Source: Lineus longissimus (taxonomy: Eukaryota > Nemertea > Pilidiophora > Heteronemertea > Lineidae). From it: a stretch of DNA of 64,000 bases. How positions within the stretch are numbered: the stretch's first letter is position 1; each line of letters starts with the position of its first letter. The DNA is taken from NCBI RefSeq assembly GCF_910592395.1, contig NC_088310.1, positions 18,671,501-18,735,500 on the forward strand, given 5' to 3'. A program made the translations under genes and the position numbers. Shown piece by piece: positions 12,286 through 26,151 of the stretch. Under the pieces are notes generated by a model. The model was given only the letters and a program-made list of their open reading frames with translations. It was not told the origin of the DNA and did not search any database.

Positions 12286-15200
12286 AGACTTGTCGAATGC
12301 TAAGTTTGCAGTCGTGATGATATATTAGCAGATTCTCTCCCCAGATGTTGCAATTCGAAGACAATATCCGGGAATGTTTCCATTCCACCCCCCACCGACC
12401 CAGCCTCTTCGCGCGATGGCAGGGTGTCCCCGGAGACTAATGACAAAGTGTCACTGCATCCTCGCTAGCGGTCAGGCGAACCTATCAAATATTGAGTGCC
12501 GAGGACGAAGAAGATCACAGGAATGTTCCCCTTACAGAAAGCACTTGGTCAAATATTGACAACAGTTGCCAAAGGGTTGGAAAGGTATGAGGAAGATACA
12601 TGATAGCGGCGTATACGACGTGATAACTAGAGTAGTTTTTCGTCGCATCTCGGACATATTCCATCCACTACAAACTCGATTTCTTGCAAAAGGAGCCCGG
12701 CATGTCAATAGTCTAAATTAAAGGCCATAGACTCTAACTTCAGACAGATTTGACGATTTAATAGGATGCATTTGCTTCTCTCAGCTCATAGGCAAATAGA
12801 GATTTGTCACCCAACCGGCTTTGATGGGGGTATGGCTCTCGTACAAAGCAGCTTTGTTTCACCGATTGGTTGCAAGAAAAGTTAAGCAAATAGAATAAGT
12901 ATCAATATAAGTATCTGATTAAAGAGTACCCGACCTCTTTCATGATGTATGATGTCACAACAACTGGAGGCCTACTCATATTTACTTACATATTGGCAAA
13001 TGCGCTCAAAGGGCTTCTACGGCTTCAGATATTGGATGCCATATTATATCCAAGCGGGCTCAATAGAAGCATACCTCTATCCAGTTTTTCTATCATTACG
13101 GTGAAGCCAGGAAAACGTCGCGACGACAACAATAATCGGTTGAGCAAAACAAAAGAAATCGTCCGCTCCACATTGGACAGTTGAAAAAGTTCATCTGTGT
13201 TTACCATATTTCATTGGCTTAGCAGAGATGTATTTTGTAAATTATTTGTTTATCGTTGGCAACATTTCGGATAAAGAAGTTCGAAACCGTAGGCTTTGTC
13301 CAGGAAACTTTACAAGCTATGTAGCGTTATTCTTTACATTAGCCTTAAGCTATAACATGAAACCGATATAATCTGCATTAATGCCGACTTCGACACAGTA
13401 AGACGGCGAAGACACCACCATTAACAGGTATAGATATTTTCTTCTCCAGAAGAAGTTTCGCGAGCAAGGTGCAATTCGAGCTTGATTTTGCTGCTGCTTG
13501 AATTCAACAAAGCTTAACGTTCCCATGATATCAACAATAGAGTTGTTGATATAAAAAAGGCCTCGATCCCTCTTGACTGTTTAGTTAAAGTCGTGGGTTG
13601 ACTCCAAGATGCTCAACCTGTCTCGCTCAAATAACGTGGATACCTCACCAATGCTTACACGGACAAAAGCCATCAGAAAGTAATTTGCTTTGGATTCTCC
13701 CACTGCTGAAGTATTCAAAATACATGTATATACCGAATGGGAATGAGATGGTAATAAAAAGTCCCGTGTGGAAGCAGGATAATGCATAAGGGGATTAGAC
13801 AATGCATACCAACTAGAATACAACAGTCTAACAAAGAAATTGGTTGTTGTTAGCTTGGAGCTGGTATATGACGATGTGCTTGTTTCTTTAAGTTCATCCT
13901 GAAGAACGACAAGACTGATATAGGTCATTCCCGGCCAAAAAACAAGATTTCGAAAAACAAAATTGAAACATACTTTACGTCACTAAGGATCCCTATATGC
14001 CGGACACTCTACAGAATGTCGAGCATTTTTCATACAATGCGTAAGTTTCCCTTGCCTTCACTGAACGGCGTCGAGGTAACCCTACGGTTTTTTCTCTTAA
14101 CTATTTTTTTGATAACAGCGTTTATTGTCATTGATTGCACCAGATTGATATAAAAACAACACTACAACGTTGTATGAAATAGACGACGTTTCAGATATTT
14201 TGATTCCTTTTTCAAAGTCTAATGTACAGACAGGAAATATATGTTTATATACAAGTACAACAGAAGACGTGAGGTGGTCATTAAAAACCGGGACTCCCCG
14301 TCTACGTGTCCATTTGTTGACATCTAAAATAAACAAAGTCATTGATTGGCCGGAGGGCAGGGGTCAAAGGTGAAGGCACTGTTGAGTTTAAGCTTCGAGA
14401 GTTTCCGGTGGATCTCCGAGTTCGAAGTCACGTGATGGGATTGACAAAATGGCGGATCAAGTACAAAGTAAATGATGCGAAGATAGATTGCACCAGACCC
14501 ATCAATTTTTAAAAAGATGTATAGCGAAGAACCGAATGTTCAGCCATTTAACAAATCATGGCATTGTAGTCGCTAATGATATCAACTTTTTTACCAACTT
14601 ATTGTGCAAAAGGTAGTCGATATTCCCAGAACCTTCTCACTTCCTAGAGTACAGCGGACAAAGGCTAAGCATTATTTTGAAACTCACCGTTAATTGTGCA
14701 GCCTACCATGGCAACATGGTTCACATCTATGAACATTTGATGAAATATGCAAAAGCGAAATTGGGAACATTCGTCTCATACGTCCGTATTGAACAACATC
14801 AAACGTTGTAGGCACCGGATAATGAGGTTGAAACATATTGTCTGCGTCAGATAAGAGTATGCACCAAGCTCAGATCCTAAAGCAGTTAAAAAAACCAAGA
14901 GTTTATGGAAATGTACACTTATTTCGCTTAAAGTGCAGAGATTGCAATAAACACTGGCATTGTTTCAATGAACGCCAACTACAAACTCTCGAAGCTTTAA
15001 ATTTCATATCTATTGAAGCCGATAAATGATTTTACTGTGACTGTGCAAAGCATGATATCATCGATTACATGTAGCCTTACTATAATTACATTGCGGTAAA
15101 TACATTTGGTAATTTAGCCCTGCACGTATAGTTATGACCAATACTTCACTCTTTAAACGGTTACTTCTGCACCTTGTGACCTCATGTGAACTCAAATCCC

Positions 15201-16708
15201 ACATTGTCAACTTCAAGAAAACATGGTACCAAATTAGCTGAAACTGTTGATTTACCTCCAATAATCAAATTTAAACGTCAGTGAAACTGTTTCATTTACA
15301 TGTATTTGCTTTCCTTTACGTGAAGAAAGTAGTTTGTTTAACAAGCCAGGGCTCCCATTTGATTACCAGTACTAAAATAAAAAGTATTCGATTAGCCGGC
15401 TTTCTCGTACAGTCGAAGAGAATGGAATTGCATTAACGATAAAGACAACTGTAACGAGGTTAAGGGAGCAAAATGAAGGACTCGTTACCAACCAAGGTTG
15501 AGACGTCTATGACAAAACATGTTTTCGTCACCCGAATGATGACGACAACTTCTTAGAATTGTTTTTTTGTGGGGCATAAAAAGCACGCACAGAAATCAAA
15601 ACGGTTGCCATCACGGTGAAATACTTAGCCTCAACGTGTAGTGCGACAACATGACTCCCTCAAAGCAAGACTAGAAATTAATTCTGATATCATTATCATA
15701 ACCATCATCTTCATTTAGCAATCACTGGTTTCAAATATTTTCTACACGAACCTCTCGACGTATGATATTCTTATTGATCATTTAATAGTTATCAGTCGAT
15801 TTTTTTTCTGATTCTAAAAAAAGATTCAAAACTGCCACCTTGTCCGATTTGTCCGATATTTCATTACCAAGACCACCGATTCCAGCTTATAGTTCAGGTT
15901 TCTGGATTATAAGGCTCGGGAATGAGACGGTACACTTGTACATAAAAAGCACTATATAAAAAACGAATTACCTGACCATGCTCGCAAAAAAAATTGAAAA
16001 AAGACTGCACACTCTCCTATGCGAATCTAAAGACCATCCGGGGCAATTGATACAATAAATGAGAACTAATTCACCCATAATAAATATCTCTTGAAAGCAA
16101 AGTGAACCGAAAACCCAATTTCCCGCATATTTCCTCTCCTTGCATGTTTTAGCAGAACGGTACTCGCCATTTCACCACTTAATGAAGAATAGCATTGGAT
16201 TCGTAATGAAACACCCAAGACATCTTTACGCTAAAAGACCTTTGCTGAACACATTTTTTGCTATCGCAGATTGGTAGCATAAAGAACACGGTATTTCCGG
16301 CATCGCCTGTGAAACATAGAGGAATGAAGAAGTAAGGAGTGGTCATGGTAACTTCTTTGAGGATAGCCTCACAAGTTTAGAATTAATCGCAACTTCCATT
16401 AACTTTTGGTAAAGAAATAGGTTATTTCCTTATCACCTAATACGGCATCCAAAAATATATTTGAAAGCAAGGAAGTCAGAATAAAAAAATCAAAATTACC
16501 AATTGTTTTATTAGGCAATTTTAGAAATAACTGTCAGCGTAAGACTTTTTAATTTCCCTGTCATCTGAGTATTTTTATATAGACTGCAAAGGCGGCGAGA
16601 GGCCATGACTTTTCAGGGGAAGAAACCCAGTGAAACATGTCATCCTTGTTTCCTGGCGTTCACATACATCACGTTTTTTTGCCCCTACCACGCAGTTATA
16701 AGAATTCA
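12286..16708. other. Intergenic, nothing recognised
   Basis: ORFs of 60-115 codons have no domain, splice-site support or consistent composition. TACATGTA occurs near 13721, 15070 and 15297. Confidence 0.45.
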
Positions 16709-16893
16709 GGCCTAGCTCAATACACTCTATTGTCATTTAACAAAGCCCGCTCGCACCCCGGCCTAAATTCCCATTGTTCTACTGCCTTATCAAAAGGGTT
16801 CTCAGGGAGAATTTGATAACATCGAACCCGACGAAAACAGCGTCATGGCGGTCGATTACCCTAAACCGACAAGGGCAAGTTAATAAACGTAAT
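16709..16893 (+). mobile_element. Dispersed element, GGGCCTRGCTCAATAC family
   Basis: Plus-strand copy of the family above: GGCCTAGCTCAATACACTCT, AACAAAGCCCGCTCGCAC, TTGATAACATCGAACCCG and TCATGGCGGTCGATTA. Its tail (AACCGACAAGGGC..TAATAAACG) also appears near 12249-12280. Confidence 0.65.
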
Positions 16894-17161
16894 GTAAACA
16901 TCTAGGCGAAATAGTCAGAAAAAATAAGGCTAAAAGGTGCTGATCGGATGCCTCAAGATAATCCGTCGAAATACAGTATCTTAATATCACCGTCGTGTCA
17001 AAAAAGTTGTGCAATTGTCCTGCAGAGTAACCATCGGCCGCCAAAATACTAGGCAATGTCAGCGCAATTTTGAAATCCGCAGTCTGACTGGAGTATTTTA
17101 ATACATTTACACAATAATTTCGAGGGCCTCCGGCAACACACAACCACAATTTTTGGGCATT

Positions 17162-17351
17162 TGTGACCCGTCACAGCAAAACCAGGCGCATGTCGCACAG
17201 AAGATGAGCCAAAGTGACACCAGGAGATCATGGAAGAAATTGATGTGCTCATATTTGACAAAAGGCAGACAATAGAGAATTGATCAAACAGTCCGTCTCA
17301 GCCTGCCAAGCTCAGAGCGACATGCGCCTGGTTTTGCTGTGACGGGTCACA
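17162..17351. mobile_element. 190-bp MITE with perfect 37-base TIRs
   Basis: Left end TGTGACCCGTCACAGCAAAA continues CCAGGCGCATGTCGC; the right end is its exact reverse complement. Perfect arms of this length imply recent movement. No transposase. The surrounding minus-strand ORFs are chance. Confidence 0.9.
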
Positions 17352-17959
17352 TTTGGCTACATATCACGTGAAATGTACTTTCTCGGAGCTTATCTAAAGT
17401 AATCTTAGCCCGGTCTATTTAAATATTTAGAGATATATCGGTAAAGAAATGCCTGCACTTTAGCCTGTGCAATTTCATGTACATCCAGAGATTCAGAGTA
17501 GACAAGGTTTCCGTTTGCTGGAAGGCTTTGCAATAATTGCACAGATATCCTATAACAATTTAAACACCGCAATTTTTTTTAAATCCCCGAAATGATTGGT
17601 CTTTTTTCTAAAGTATTCATAAGTTCTGGCCATCACCACTACATGTATGGTCTTAGGCTAAATTGACGAAAAAGACAAAGATTCTCATGTTGCTACGCAT
17701 AAATGAAAAAAATGGCTGGTTACAAAATCGTGTCCTTCTTGAACAAATTTATTCATGGCAATTTATAGAACAATTATGGCTGCTTTCAAGCCATCGGACC
17801 AACTTAAACAATAGGCAGTGTATCGTGGAGTGACTGATCTGATCATTATCATCTTACTTGTCTTAAGAACGGGACAGTTTTCCTGCAGTAGATTATAATG
17901 CCACCCCACAGCTAGAGCCGACACCAGTCCACTGTATGCCGAATTTAACGGAGGGTTTT

Positions 17960-18110
17960 TTTTTCAGGCGTATAACAACAGTTTATACATGGATGACCTT
18001 CTCCTTTCCACCAAAGAAGCCTAAGATCATATAGTCGTGGTGATGTCTTGAAATTTCTGTAGATACTTAAGAAAATTAGACCATGCAATTACTTGCGGGC
18101 AAATCTTCTT
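17960..18110 (+). pseudogene. Possible reverse-transcriptase fragment with YMDD
   Basis: One frame reads YNNSLYMDDLLLSTKEA then stop. YMDD or YVDD followed by LL.S is the catalytic signature of reverse transcriptases of LTR elements (BEL/Pao-like context). No long flanking homology is readable, a T-rich run upstream shifts frame, and the match is short enough to be chance. Confidence 0.3.
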
Positions 18111-19569
18111 TTGCTGAGGAATGTAACTTAAGATGGGTCAATTTGTCAACAATAAAGATATGGAGTACTCCGCCTTTAAGTATGTACCCGTTTTAACTTT
18201 AACATTTGATCATCTCATCGTGATTCAATAATCCCCACCCACTTTACGTCGGAACCAGTAAGGAGATAGGGTAGAGAGCTTAAATAAAGTCCCCCGTCGC
18301 CACGTAAGCTATCTGAGAGCACAACAATAAAGAAGTAACCCACTGATAAACACGAGAGGTAATCCCTTTTTTAAAGAATCTCCTTTTATGACAAAATAGC
18401 ATCATCCTGGTGATTTTCTTTCTTTGTCACTTTGATATTCTCTACCAACTCAAAGATCACTACATGGTGTTATGCTTTTACATACGGGATGGGAAATGGC
18501 TCCAAAGAGTCAATGGCCTGTCTGAAAATTGACAAAGCATCTGACTTAGGAGATCAAATGAGTTCCGTTTTAGACAGCCCGCTGGGACGGGACTAGCTTT
18601 GCAAAGAGCCAACATATGATGCTAAGGATGACGGCTTTAAAGGTACATGTACATGTAAATGAAACAGGAGTAGTCAGGCTTTCCTTCCCAGTGTATGACC
18701 TGTCAAAGCAGGAGGAATTAGGCAAAATCGTATCCGGTTTTAACACTGTAACGGGTACTGACTATAGCCTCCCGCCGTACTTAAAGTGTATTGTACTGAA
18801 AGTCATAATTGCCTTTGAATAGATTCCCTTTTGTTTGTGAGGTTAGATTCAATTATTTCTCCCGGCTTGAGTGCTTTTGTTTTCAATGGACTTGCCTTGT
18901 GACGTGTGCGGCTTAACATTCTTGGGCATTGTCTGAGTTACAATACATGTAGACTTGCGACGCGCGCACGGCACAGTAGATCACAAGAGGTTAAGAGAGT
19001 ACGCAGTGCTGTGGCGTTGGGCATTCTGTCCACTGCTTGGCTGTAGCTGTCGTGCTTCTTGAGACTGTTGTGACCTGTCTAAAGGCATATTTGGTAGGCC
19101 TATGTATCAACTCTCTTTTGGATTTGCCCGTATTTCCGAATTCCTCTACTTTATTACTGTATCAACCATACTTTTATTGCGTGCGTGTGCAAGTGTAGGC
19201 CTATATCTTGTCGTATATGTGAATATCATTCAATTATTGTATGTTAAGTTGACCGATTACGATGTATCAAACATTACATGTACATAATATGAATCAACAT
19301 GTGAATAAACGTTGTAGATGCTGTACTGAATTCACCTCGTTCTTCAATGGCCCGATTAAAAAAAACGTTTTTTGTAATTAAGGTTAGAGCCCGTTTCCTT
19401 ACGGTAGTAGATAAAGGTACCCTTCCATAAGGACGTTGACACGAGTAACCTTAGATTTCATCATGTCACGTTCACAACAGTGGGTAACACAATTTCGCTT
19501 ACCAACAACCGCGGAAACTAAGCTAGCTAAACATTATGGAAACAAAACCAACCCATGGCGTAGCAGTCT
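18111..19569. other. Intergenic, nothing recognised
   Basis: Contains TACATGTACATGTA (18642-18656), further TACATGTA at 18944 and 19274, and two TAGGCCTA palindromes (about 19096, 19195). No supported gene. Confidence 0.4.
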
Positions 19570-19720
19570 TAAAATGCCCCACTAGAAAGTGTCCTTGCTG
19601 TATGATAACAGATTACAGCATGGTTCTTCTATAGAGACCCATGACCTTTCAATGGTTCAGAGATTAAAAGAAGCATCCTTTGTCCCTTGGGCACTCTTTC
19701 CTGAGACAACTCGTACACCG
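19570..19720 (+). mobile_element. GTCC-ended MITE family, copy 2 (decayed)
   Basis: Shares AGAAAGTGTCC, AACAGATTA..GCATGGTTCT, CTATAGAG, CATCCTTTGTCCC and GGGCACT with copy 1, at lower identity. Confidence 0.55.
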
Positions 19721-22700
19721 ACAATCCGTCACCTTTTAAGGTATGAATAGATAGATTGACGATATAAGTCTCTAAAAGACATGTTACGGCCGACAGATAA
19801 CTAACTCTTCCGCTCCCAAGCCATTCTGTCCATATCCTTGGTTAGCTTGGTCCATAAGAAACGATGTACTCTTTATCAGAGGAATCCATGCCCGGGCTGA
19901 CTACCAAATATATTTTAACACATTCTTGGCTTTATTGCCCACACAATCCTTGGACCTGTCATGAACAAGACCAGGATTATCCATCACAAGACCAGAGAGC
20001 CAAGACTACAGCTAGTAACCACATTTTTATGTTGGGGATTAAACATTTGCAGTGATGGTCAGCTGGACATGACACGGACAGTGAGATGGACAGTGGCCAT
20101 GGGGAATAAGTTTTAGATTGAAGCAATGATCAATTGATTCATGCTTCGTATCAGGCTGGGAGCACAAGAAAATAATACACTCTTTCGGATGGCGTAGCGA
20201 GTTCTATTTCTTTGTAATGAGTATTGACTCCGAGCACGGCAACGCCAAGACGGATAATCTATTTTATCTATTTAATGTGCTAAAAGTATGATCGCTAAAA
20301 GCCTTGCTGAAACCAAAGTCGTTAATGTTGTGTCAACGCATTCGCAAGAGTCGCGGATAGATAGCAAAGTAGTGCCATTGCAATTTTGTGGAGTACTTCG
20401 TTACCACAGCCTTCTTTTTTGCCAGACACCGCAAGCCAGGGTAAAAATCTCTCTATCGGTGCCTGTGGACACTGAGTCATGTTTTTGAGTTCATCGCTTT
20501 ACATGAAGATTTATAATCATGGGTAGCGCTCCAAGTGCTCGCTGAGGAAGTTACTCCGAGTATGAAGCGAATCCATTACATCTGAAAACAAAGGATCAAT
20601 CTTGATAAAAACCATTGCGTGTCAGCTGAGCTAAGCTGTGCCTGTGCAAACTTTGACATTTTCTGCAAATACAATGCGTCCTTGGATTTCACCACATCAC
20701 ATCTAGTGTCTTATTTGTCTATTTTTGCAATACAGTTGCAGTATTTCAGGTAATGTTTGTGATGTAATCCCGTCTCATATTATCAATAGGTTGCCTATTG
20801 TCAGGTCTACCCTGTGCTGAAGCACTTCCTTTGCCAAGGCGTCTTCTAACGTGGGTGTGGGGATATCATCTGGGAGACTAATGGGGAGTCATCCTGCTAA
20901 CGCAGCTCAGCTAATAGATCTTCTTCCATAGGCATTTACTCTTTTACATTGAATAGCATCTATATGAATTGTTCTTAGTCGTTCTTAGTCGCAGTTAGTC
21001 GTGAGCTGAGTGAGATAAGGCGAGGGAGGTATGCTGTTTACTGTAATGGGCATTTTTCAAAGTAGATGTATTATAGTCATCCTCACCAAAATTTTGCGAA
21101 CACCAAGCTTTTGAATGCATGTACTAATTTTGAGTTAATGTGACATATTTTACTAAAGAATAGAAACTTTAAAGTATACATTCTTAGCATCCAATCTATT
21201 TACCTGAGGCAGAAAGTGCGTAACATTTGAGGTGAGAGCTATGATTAGAAAGTACTAAGTTTTCGGCGGAATATATCGTTCAGTTGGTCACAAAAAATTG
21301 CCTTCTGTTGTCAGGCTCTAATGGTGAAAACATTGATGTACGTTCTGTTGTGTAATGTAGTACTATGAAGAAGAAATTACTTTATTTTTTTGGTACTCCT
21401 CAATAGCTATATTAGCTATATACAGCTATACCGGACAAAAATTTTGTCAAGAGTTCAGATCAACAGCTATTCATTGAAGTGCAAAATAAAAGTGTCGGGC
21501 GAAATTCACTTTATATCGAAACTCGCTCATTCCAATTAACCGATATCGTGAACAGGCCAGACACGCAGCAAGAAAAAAAACTTCGAGGACAAAAACCAAT
21601 CTGATGTGATACATTACGTAATCGAACTCCCCAACGTACAAGCTAAGTTACGATGGATATGTAAGAGAAAGTAAGTTGCATGTGGCTTCTTTTCGATGTT
21701 GCGTGACATCAATGAAATAGTTGTCTTGGCTTGCCACTGTGACATTGACTCTGATTCATGCGACTGGTATACCTGACGGGTATCCGGCGCAACAGAGCCA
21801 ACTTTTTTTGTCTCGGGACGTATAGATTTTCCTATAAATGCGTTTCATTATTGTACTTCTCAGATTGCTTTCGTGTACAATGGTCATGAATGACTGATTC
21901 GTGCGTGTGAGCCGTACTTATATCCGTAATTTGCAATAGCTTAATCCAGTTTTTTTATCATATAATTGAGTCGACTCGCAAGAGAGATATTTCAGCAGCA
22001 TCAATACACATATCAATAAAAGTCCTCGTACATATTCTAACTACGCCAGTTTTCATTTTCCCCAAAACATTTCGGGTTATATACTTGTGTTGTACGAAAA
22101 ATCCAAAACTCAAAAACCTAGTTTATTTCTTTAAATGACCCCTCGAACAAAATTATCCTACCATATACATATCGATCAAAGAAAAATAGCTCAGGTGGAT
22201 TCTATTATGATTCTTGGTTAAGATCTTATTAAGTGCATGTACATTTTGTACAAGATTCTTTTAAAGTTCTCAGTTAAGATCTTGCTATGAATCTTTCAAG
22301 GATCTAGTAACAATATGTACATAAACATGGAAACTTGCCAAGATCTTCACTAAAAATCGTATGAGGATTTTATCTGGATTTTCGACCCGGGAGAGCCGGA
22401 TAGAGGAACACCGGTTTCTGTACACCTCCACCTTCAACATGAAGTCATCAATATGTGCACATTTCGTTGACAATTACCGCACTCATTACGAATAAAGAAG
22501 AAAAAAGCATTTCCTTTTCTCGAAACTAACCAACTGCCACCACAAAACCCATCAAAGCACCCAGTGATTGATCTGACCGCCAACTTCTTCTGACCGCGCC
22601 TTCGCGCTCATTGATTGCGCCGATGCTGCTTTCATGGCGACAATAATGGTCCAATAAAAAAACGAGACGTCCGCAGGCAGGTCTCTTTGCTTTGCTCCAA

Positions 22701-23192
22701 TATCAGCGCCAGTGCCTTTTTGGATCGACGGGTCGAAGCGACGTACAAAATGACTACCACAGCAAATATTACGAGTATGGCGAGAGAGTATTCTCTGTAA
22801 AGCGAAAATCCATCGAACTTCGCATTTTGCTCCGCTTACATGCCAATTGATATTATTTGAATTTTAAGGTGCGAAATCATAGTGCGAAAACAGCAACTAT
22901 CACAAGGCCTATTATTGCTGACCACACCAATAACTGCTGACAGGATTGTAAAAACGAGAGTTACTTCTCTTTGTAGAAAAAGAGAACCCTTATTTCAGCA
23001 AAATATTACCAGTGAAAGCAAAAACTCCACTTTCTCTTCGTATTAGTAATTAAACCATAACCGTTATTTATTTTTGCTAACCGCGCATACTACATTGTGT
23101 GAGTTAGCCTCTCACACAGGAGAAACGACGGAAGCGTTAGATCATATGAATATAGGCCTTTTGTAATCATATTTTGATTTTTAAGCTGGGAA
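19721..23192. other. Intergenic, nothing recognised
   Basis: Short local repeats only: GTTCTTAGTC twice at 20970-20990, TAGCTATA runs at 21400-21432, and scattered AAGATCTT motifs at 22220-22345. Confidence 0.4.
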
Positions 23193-23402
23193 TCGAATTG
23201 TTATAGCACTTGACAGATCATTGATCAAAGTGCTTAATCTTCATCCCATAGCCCATCTGGGGACGTTAAGAGACAACTAAATGTACAAAGCGCTCGTTCA
23301 ACTTTCCAATTCTGATGGGAAATGTGCATCGGTAGCGATACGAACCCACGATCTCTCAGTCAGGAGTCAGTCTGACACTACGCCACCAACGCTCCCTCTA
23401 CG
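23193..23402 (-). mobile_element. tRNA-derived SINE
   Basis: On the minus strand, GAGGGAGCGTTGGTGGCGTA then GTGTCAGACTG and GATCGTGGGTTCGTATCGCT form A-box-like and B-box-like promoter elements of RNA polymerase III (23331-23401). A non-tRNA body of about 130 bases follows. The tRNA part cannot fold into a clean T-arm, so it is a retroposon rather than a tRNA gene. Confidence 0.6.
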
Positions 23403-23524
23403 TCAAATCGTGCTGACGGTTACTACAGGCGGGGTCAACATTGGAACAAGGGTGGTTTCTTCCATTATTCTTTGCTCAGTATACATGATCATGCTACTTG
23501 CTTCATGTGTTAGTGTTACATTGG

Positions 23525-23570
23525 TTTAGACTGGGCTTACAACTGGGCTTACAACTGGGCATTGAACTGG
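23525..23570 (+). repeat. 14-bp tandem repeat, 3 copies
   Basis: GGGCTTACAACT repeated as ACTGGGCTTACAACTGGGCT and onward, with the last unit diverged. Confidence 0.75.
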
Positions 23571-25049
23571 AAAACAAATCTGATATGAGTATCGTGTCTT
23601 TATCTGCAACAATTGTATATCTACAATTGAAAAGAATATATCATCAGGATGATCGTCCGCCACCCACGGAACAAAGGTTAACATGTTATTCAGCGCCAAA
23701 TCAACACTGTCAATAACCTGGTAATTATTACTTAACAATGCCTCATAAGTCATATCGCCAAAACGGCAGATTCATCATCACGTGCCGTTCATAAAACAGA
23801 ACAATGTAGTGTCACGAGTATTAAGTTTGACGATCGACCAGTTTTTTCGACGTTGACGGTAAGGTTACAGATGCATTTCATACCTAAAACTGTTTGTTCC
23901 TTTAGAAAATATTTTTTCGGCCATCACGATCAATAAGATTTCTTGACGTTAGCTTGAATTTACCCGCAGTTACTGCTTTTACCAACTGAGATCGAATAGA
24001 AAACTTGACGACTAGACTGCGCCGTCGATAGGCCAGTCACAATTAAGTGGTACTGATCTAAAAGAGATGTTGTGTACGTTTCAAATAAAACAGCAACACA
24101 TCATTATTTTCTTTAGTCGCGTCTAGTGAATATTCCCATAAAAAAATACTGTTTGGAAATCGCGCTGCCCAATGTAGGCCTACTCTGAAAAGTGGAAAAG
24201 GAATCTGGGCGCGGTTGTTCAAAGAATTTGGTTCCAAAGTTAGCGTTAAATTCAACTTGGCGTTAAGTTTATTTGTCTTTAACTGAAGGCGATAACGCCA
24301 TGTTATAAGGTGAGCTTCACTGATTTAACTTCTTTTGAACAACCAGGGCCTCATTGAAAACTTGGCAAAACATGGCAATTTCGAAAGAAAATCATTACCA
24401 ACAACACCTAGACTATCTCAGATAGATTTCAAAGAAATTGAGCAACACTTACTTCTCTTTGAAGCTCCTTTACGTAACCTACACTCACTTCTTGTAGTAT
24501 CCAAGTGTTAACAATGGTGATTCTATTGGAAATGCTTTTATACCGCACCCGTGATTCTGTCAGTGCCCACGCTTTGCAGCAAGCGACTCATTGCGGCAGG
24601 CGCTGGAAGCAGGAAGCAGCGCCACTGATACGGAGACCGAGACTTTATCGATCGTGATATGGTACAGTCACAGACTTGCCAGAAGGCCTCATCGAAAATT
24701 CGCGCGTGGTTGTTTACATTTAAAGTCATGATTATAACGCCGGCGGGCAACTATACCTACTTAAGGTGGTAAAAAAAACCCAGAAAATTAGAACAGTGCC
24801 TAACGATGAAACAATTTAAGGCTCATGCTATAAACTGAATTTGATATTATCAGTATTGAGATATTGATATAGTTTGTGGCAATGCATGGTTCATGAAGGT
24901 TATTGTCTCGTCATATATGATGTCAATTGTGTTGATTTCATGTTGTATTTTCCCCTTATAAGGCTAAGACTAACACGAACATTTCTTCCCCGGAGCGCGG
25001 ACGAGTGACATTCTTCAATTCTCTTCGAACATCAAATCATGTCAATTGC
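23571..25049. other. Intergenic apart from the MITE at 24207
   Basis: No supported gene. A short GC-richer stretch at 24540-24650 has no recognisable coding content. Confidence 0.4.
24207..24350. mobile_element. 144-bp MITE, GGCCCTGGTTGTTCAAA family
   Basis: Left GGGCGCGGTTGTTCAAAGAA mirrors right CTTCTTTTGAACAACCAGGG. Related termini occur in the introns of genes A (26862) and B (29744), and near 52370-52500. Confidence 0.7.
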
Positions 25050-25440
25050 AAAAGGCCTTCCTGTGGTTTTCGTGATAGGTCCACCTGTTTGATAGGTTTT
25101 ATTTTTGTCACTAAATATGTTGTCCAGGGAAGATTCTACGTAAGATACGCTGGTGTCTGACTTGCCTGGACAATTAAGCGAGGAATCCGATATTAGGGAG
25201 TTTTCGCAAATCCCCGAAACGCCAACTTGACCGCCTGTCTCATTAATTGACCTCCTGATAACGAAGTAGAACAATGGGATAGGCTTTCACGTGGACGTTT
25301 CGGGGGCTTTTGGAAAACTCCCTAACACGTTTTTGCGGACAGCAGGTTGCTGGCCACTCGAGCTATTTCTCGCATTGGCCACAGATTAGAGTGTACTTAA
25401 TCAATTCCCGAATAAGCATAATACTTTAAGTGCAAAAAGG
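25050..25440 (+). repeat. Dispersed block that seeded the 52-bp minisatellite
   Basis: It contains CCTGTGGTTTTCGTGATAGG (25062-25081), the core of the 52-bp unit in gene B's intron, and GGTTGCTGGCCACTC with ATTAGAGTGTACTTAATCA, which matches the sequence immediately after that array (30437-30515). A MITE (25193-25325) sits between these parts here but not in the intron copy. Confidence 0.6.
25193..25325. mobile_element. MITE, TTAGGGAGTTTTC family, copy 1
   Basis: 133 bases with imperfect TIRs: TTAGGGAGTTTTCGCAAATC at the left, and its mirror GGGGGCTTTTGGAAAACTCC then CTAA at the right, each followed inward by CCCGAAACG. It encodes nothing. A decayed relative lies in the cyclase intron at 37078. 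Confidence 0.75.
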
Positions 25441-26151
25441 TGACTTCGGTAGTTGATAAAAATGGCGAATAGAAATTATCATACAGTAATGCACTCCATT
25501 GATCAAAGACCATAATCTGACTTGAAGTAAGTCAAATTTTCCAAAGGACTAATTTCACCTTCACACCGACGGAATGACTGAGACTCTGTGACTGCTGTGT
25601 CAGGGAATTGAAAAATAATCTCAAATATCAGTAAAATCTAGACCTTCTTTATTGTGTCATACTGAACTTCCAGCAGTATTGCCTCCGTAGCCTCCGCCCG
25701 TTGTCTATAGAAGCTGAGCAATGTCAAATACAGTGAGGGTCAAGGTGTATTGTGTTTGATGGACGCATAACTTAAACGATGAAAATATCCATGTTGGAAA
25801 CATACACTTAAAGCGGATTTCGCACGACCAAGGTTTCGGCCTACTTATTACATTTTCTCGGGCGGTGAAAATGAACCTTCTCATCAATTTCCTGTTTATA
25901 AGTCCGGCGCAGAACAGTAAGCTGGACTCGGCCTGATGAACATGTGGACAATAGGCCCCGCAAAAGCATCCTCGATAATCCAGAGTCAGTCGTATCCTCC
26001 TCCCCTCGTACACTTTACTCGGTCGATAGTACCGAGTGTTGGACTGACCTTCAGGATGCCGCAATAGGGTTCCATTCAGAAACTTGCGTATGACTTGATA
26101 ATGCTTCAATTTCTTTGATACCGACTGGGGCGCGAAAAGGGCTTTGTATTG

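Noticed and set aside
16880-17261. Two overlapping minus-strand ORFs with several cysteines
   Set aside because: One runs into the TIR of a MITE, and neither has a recognisable domain.
25705-26109. 134-codon minus-strand ORF, among the longest in the window
   Set aside because: No domain, no splice support, and the paralogous block in unit B does not keep the frame open.
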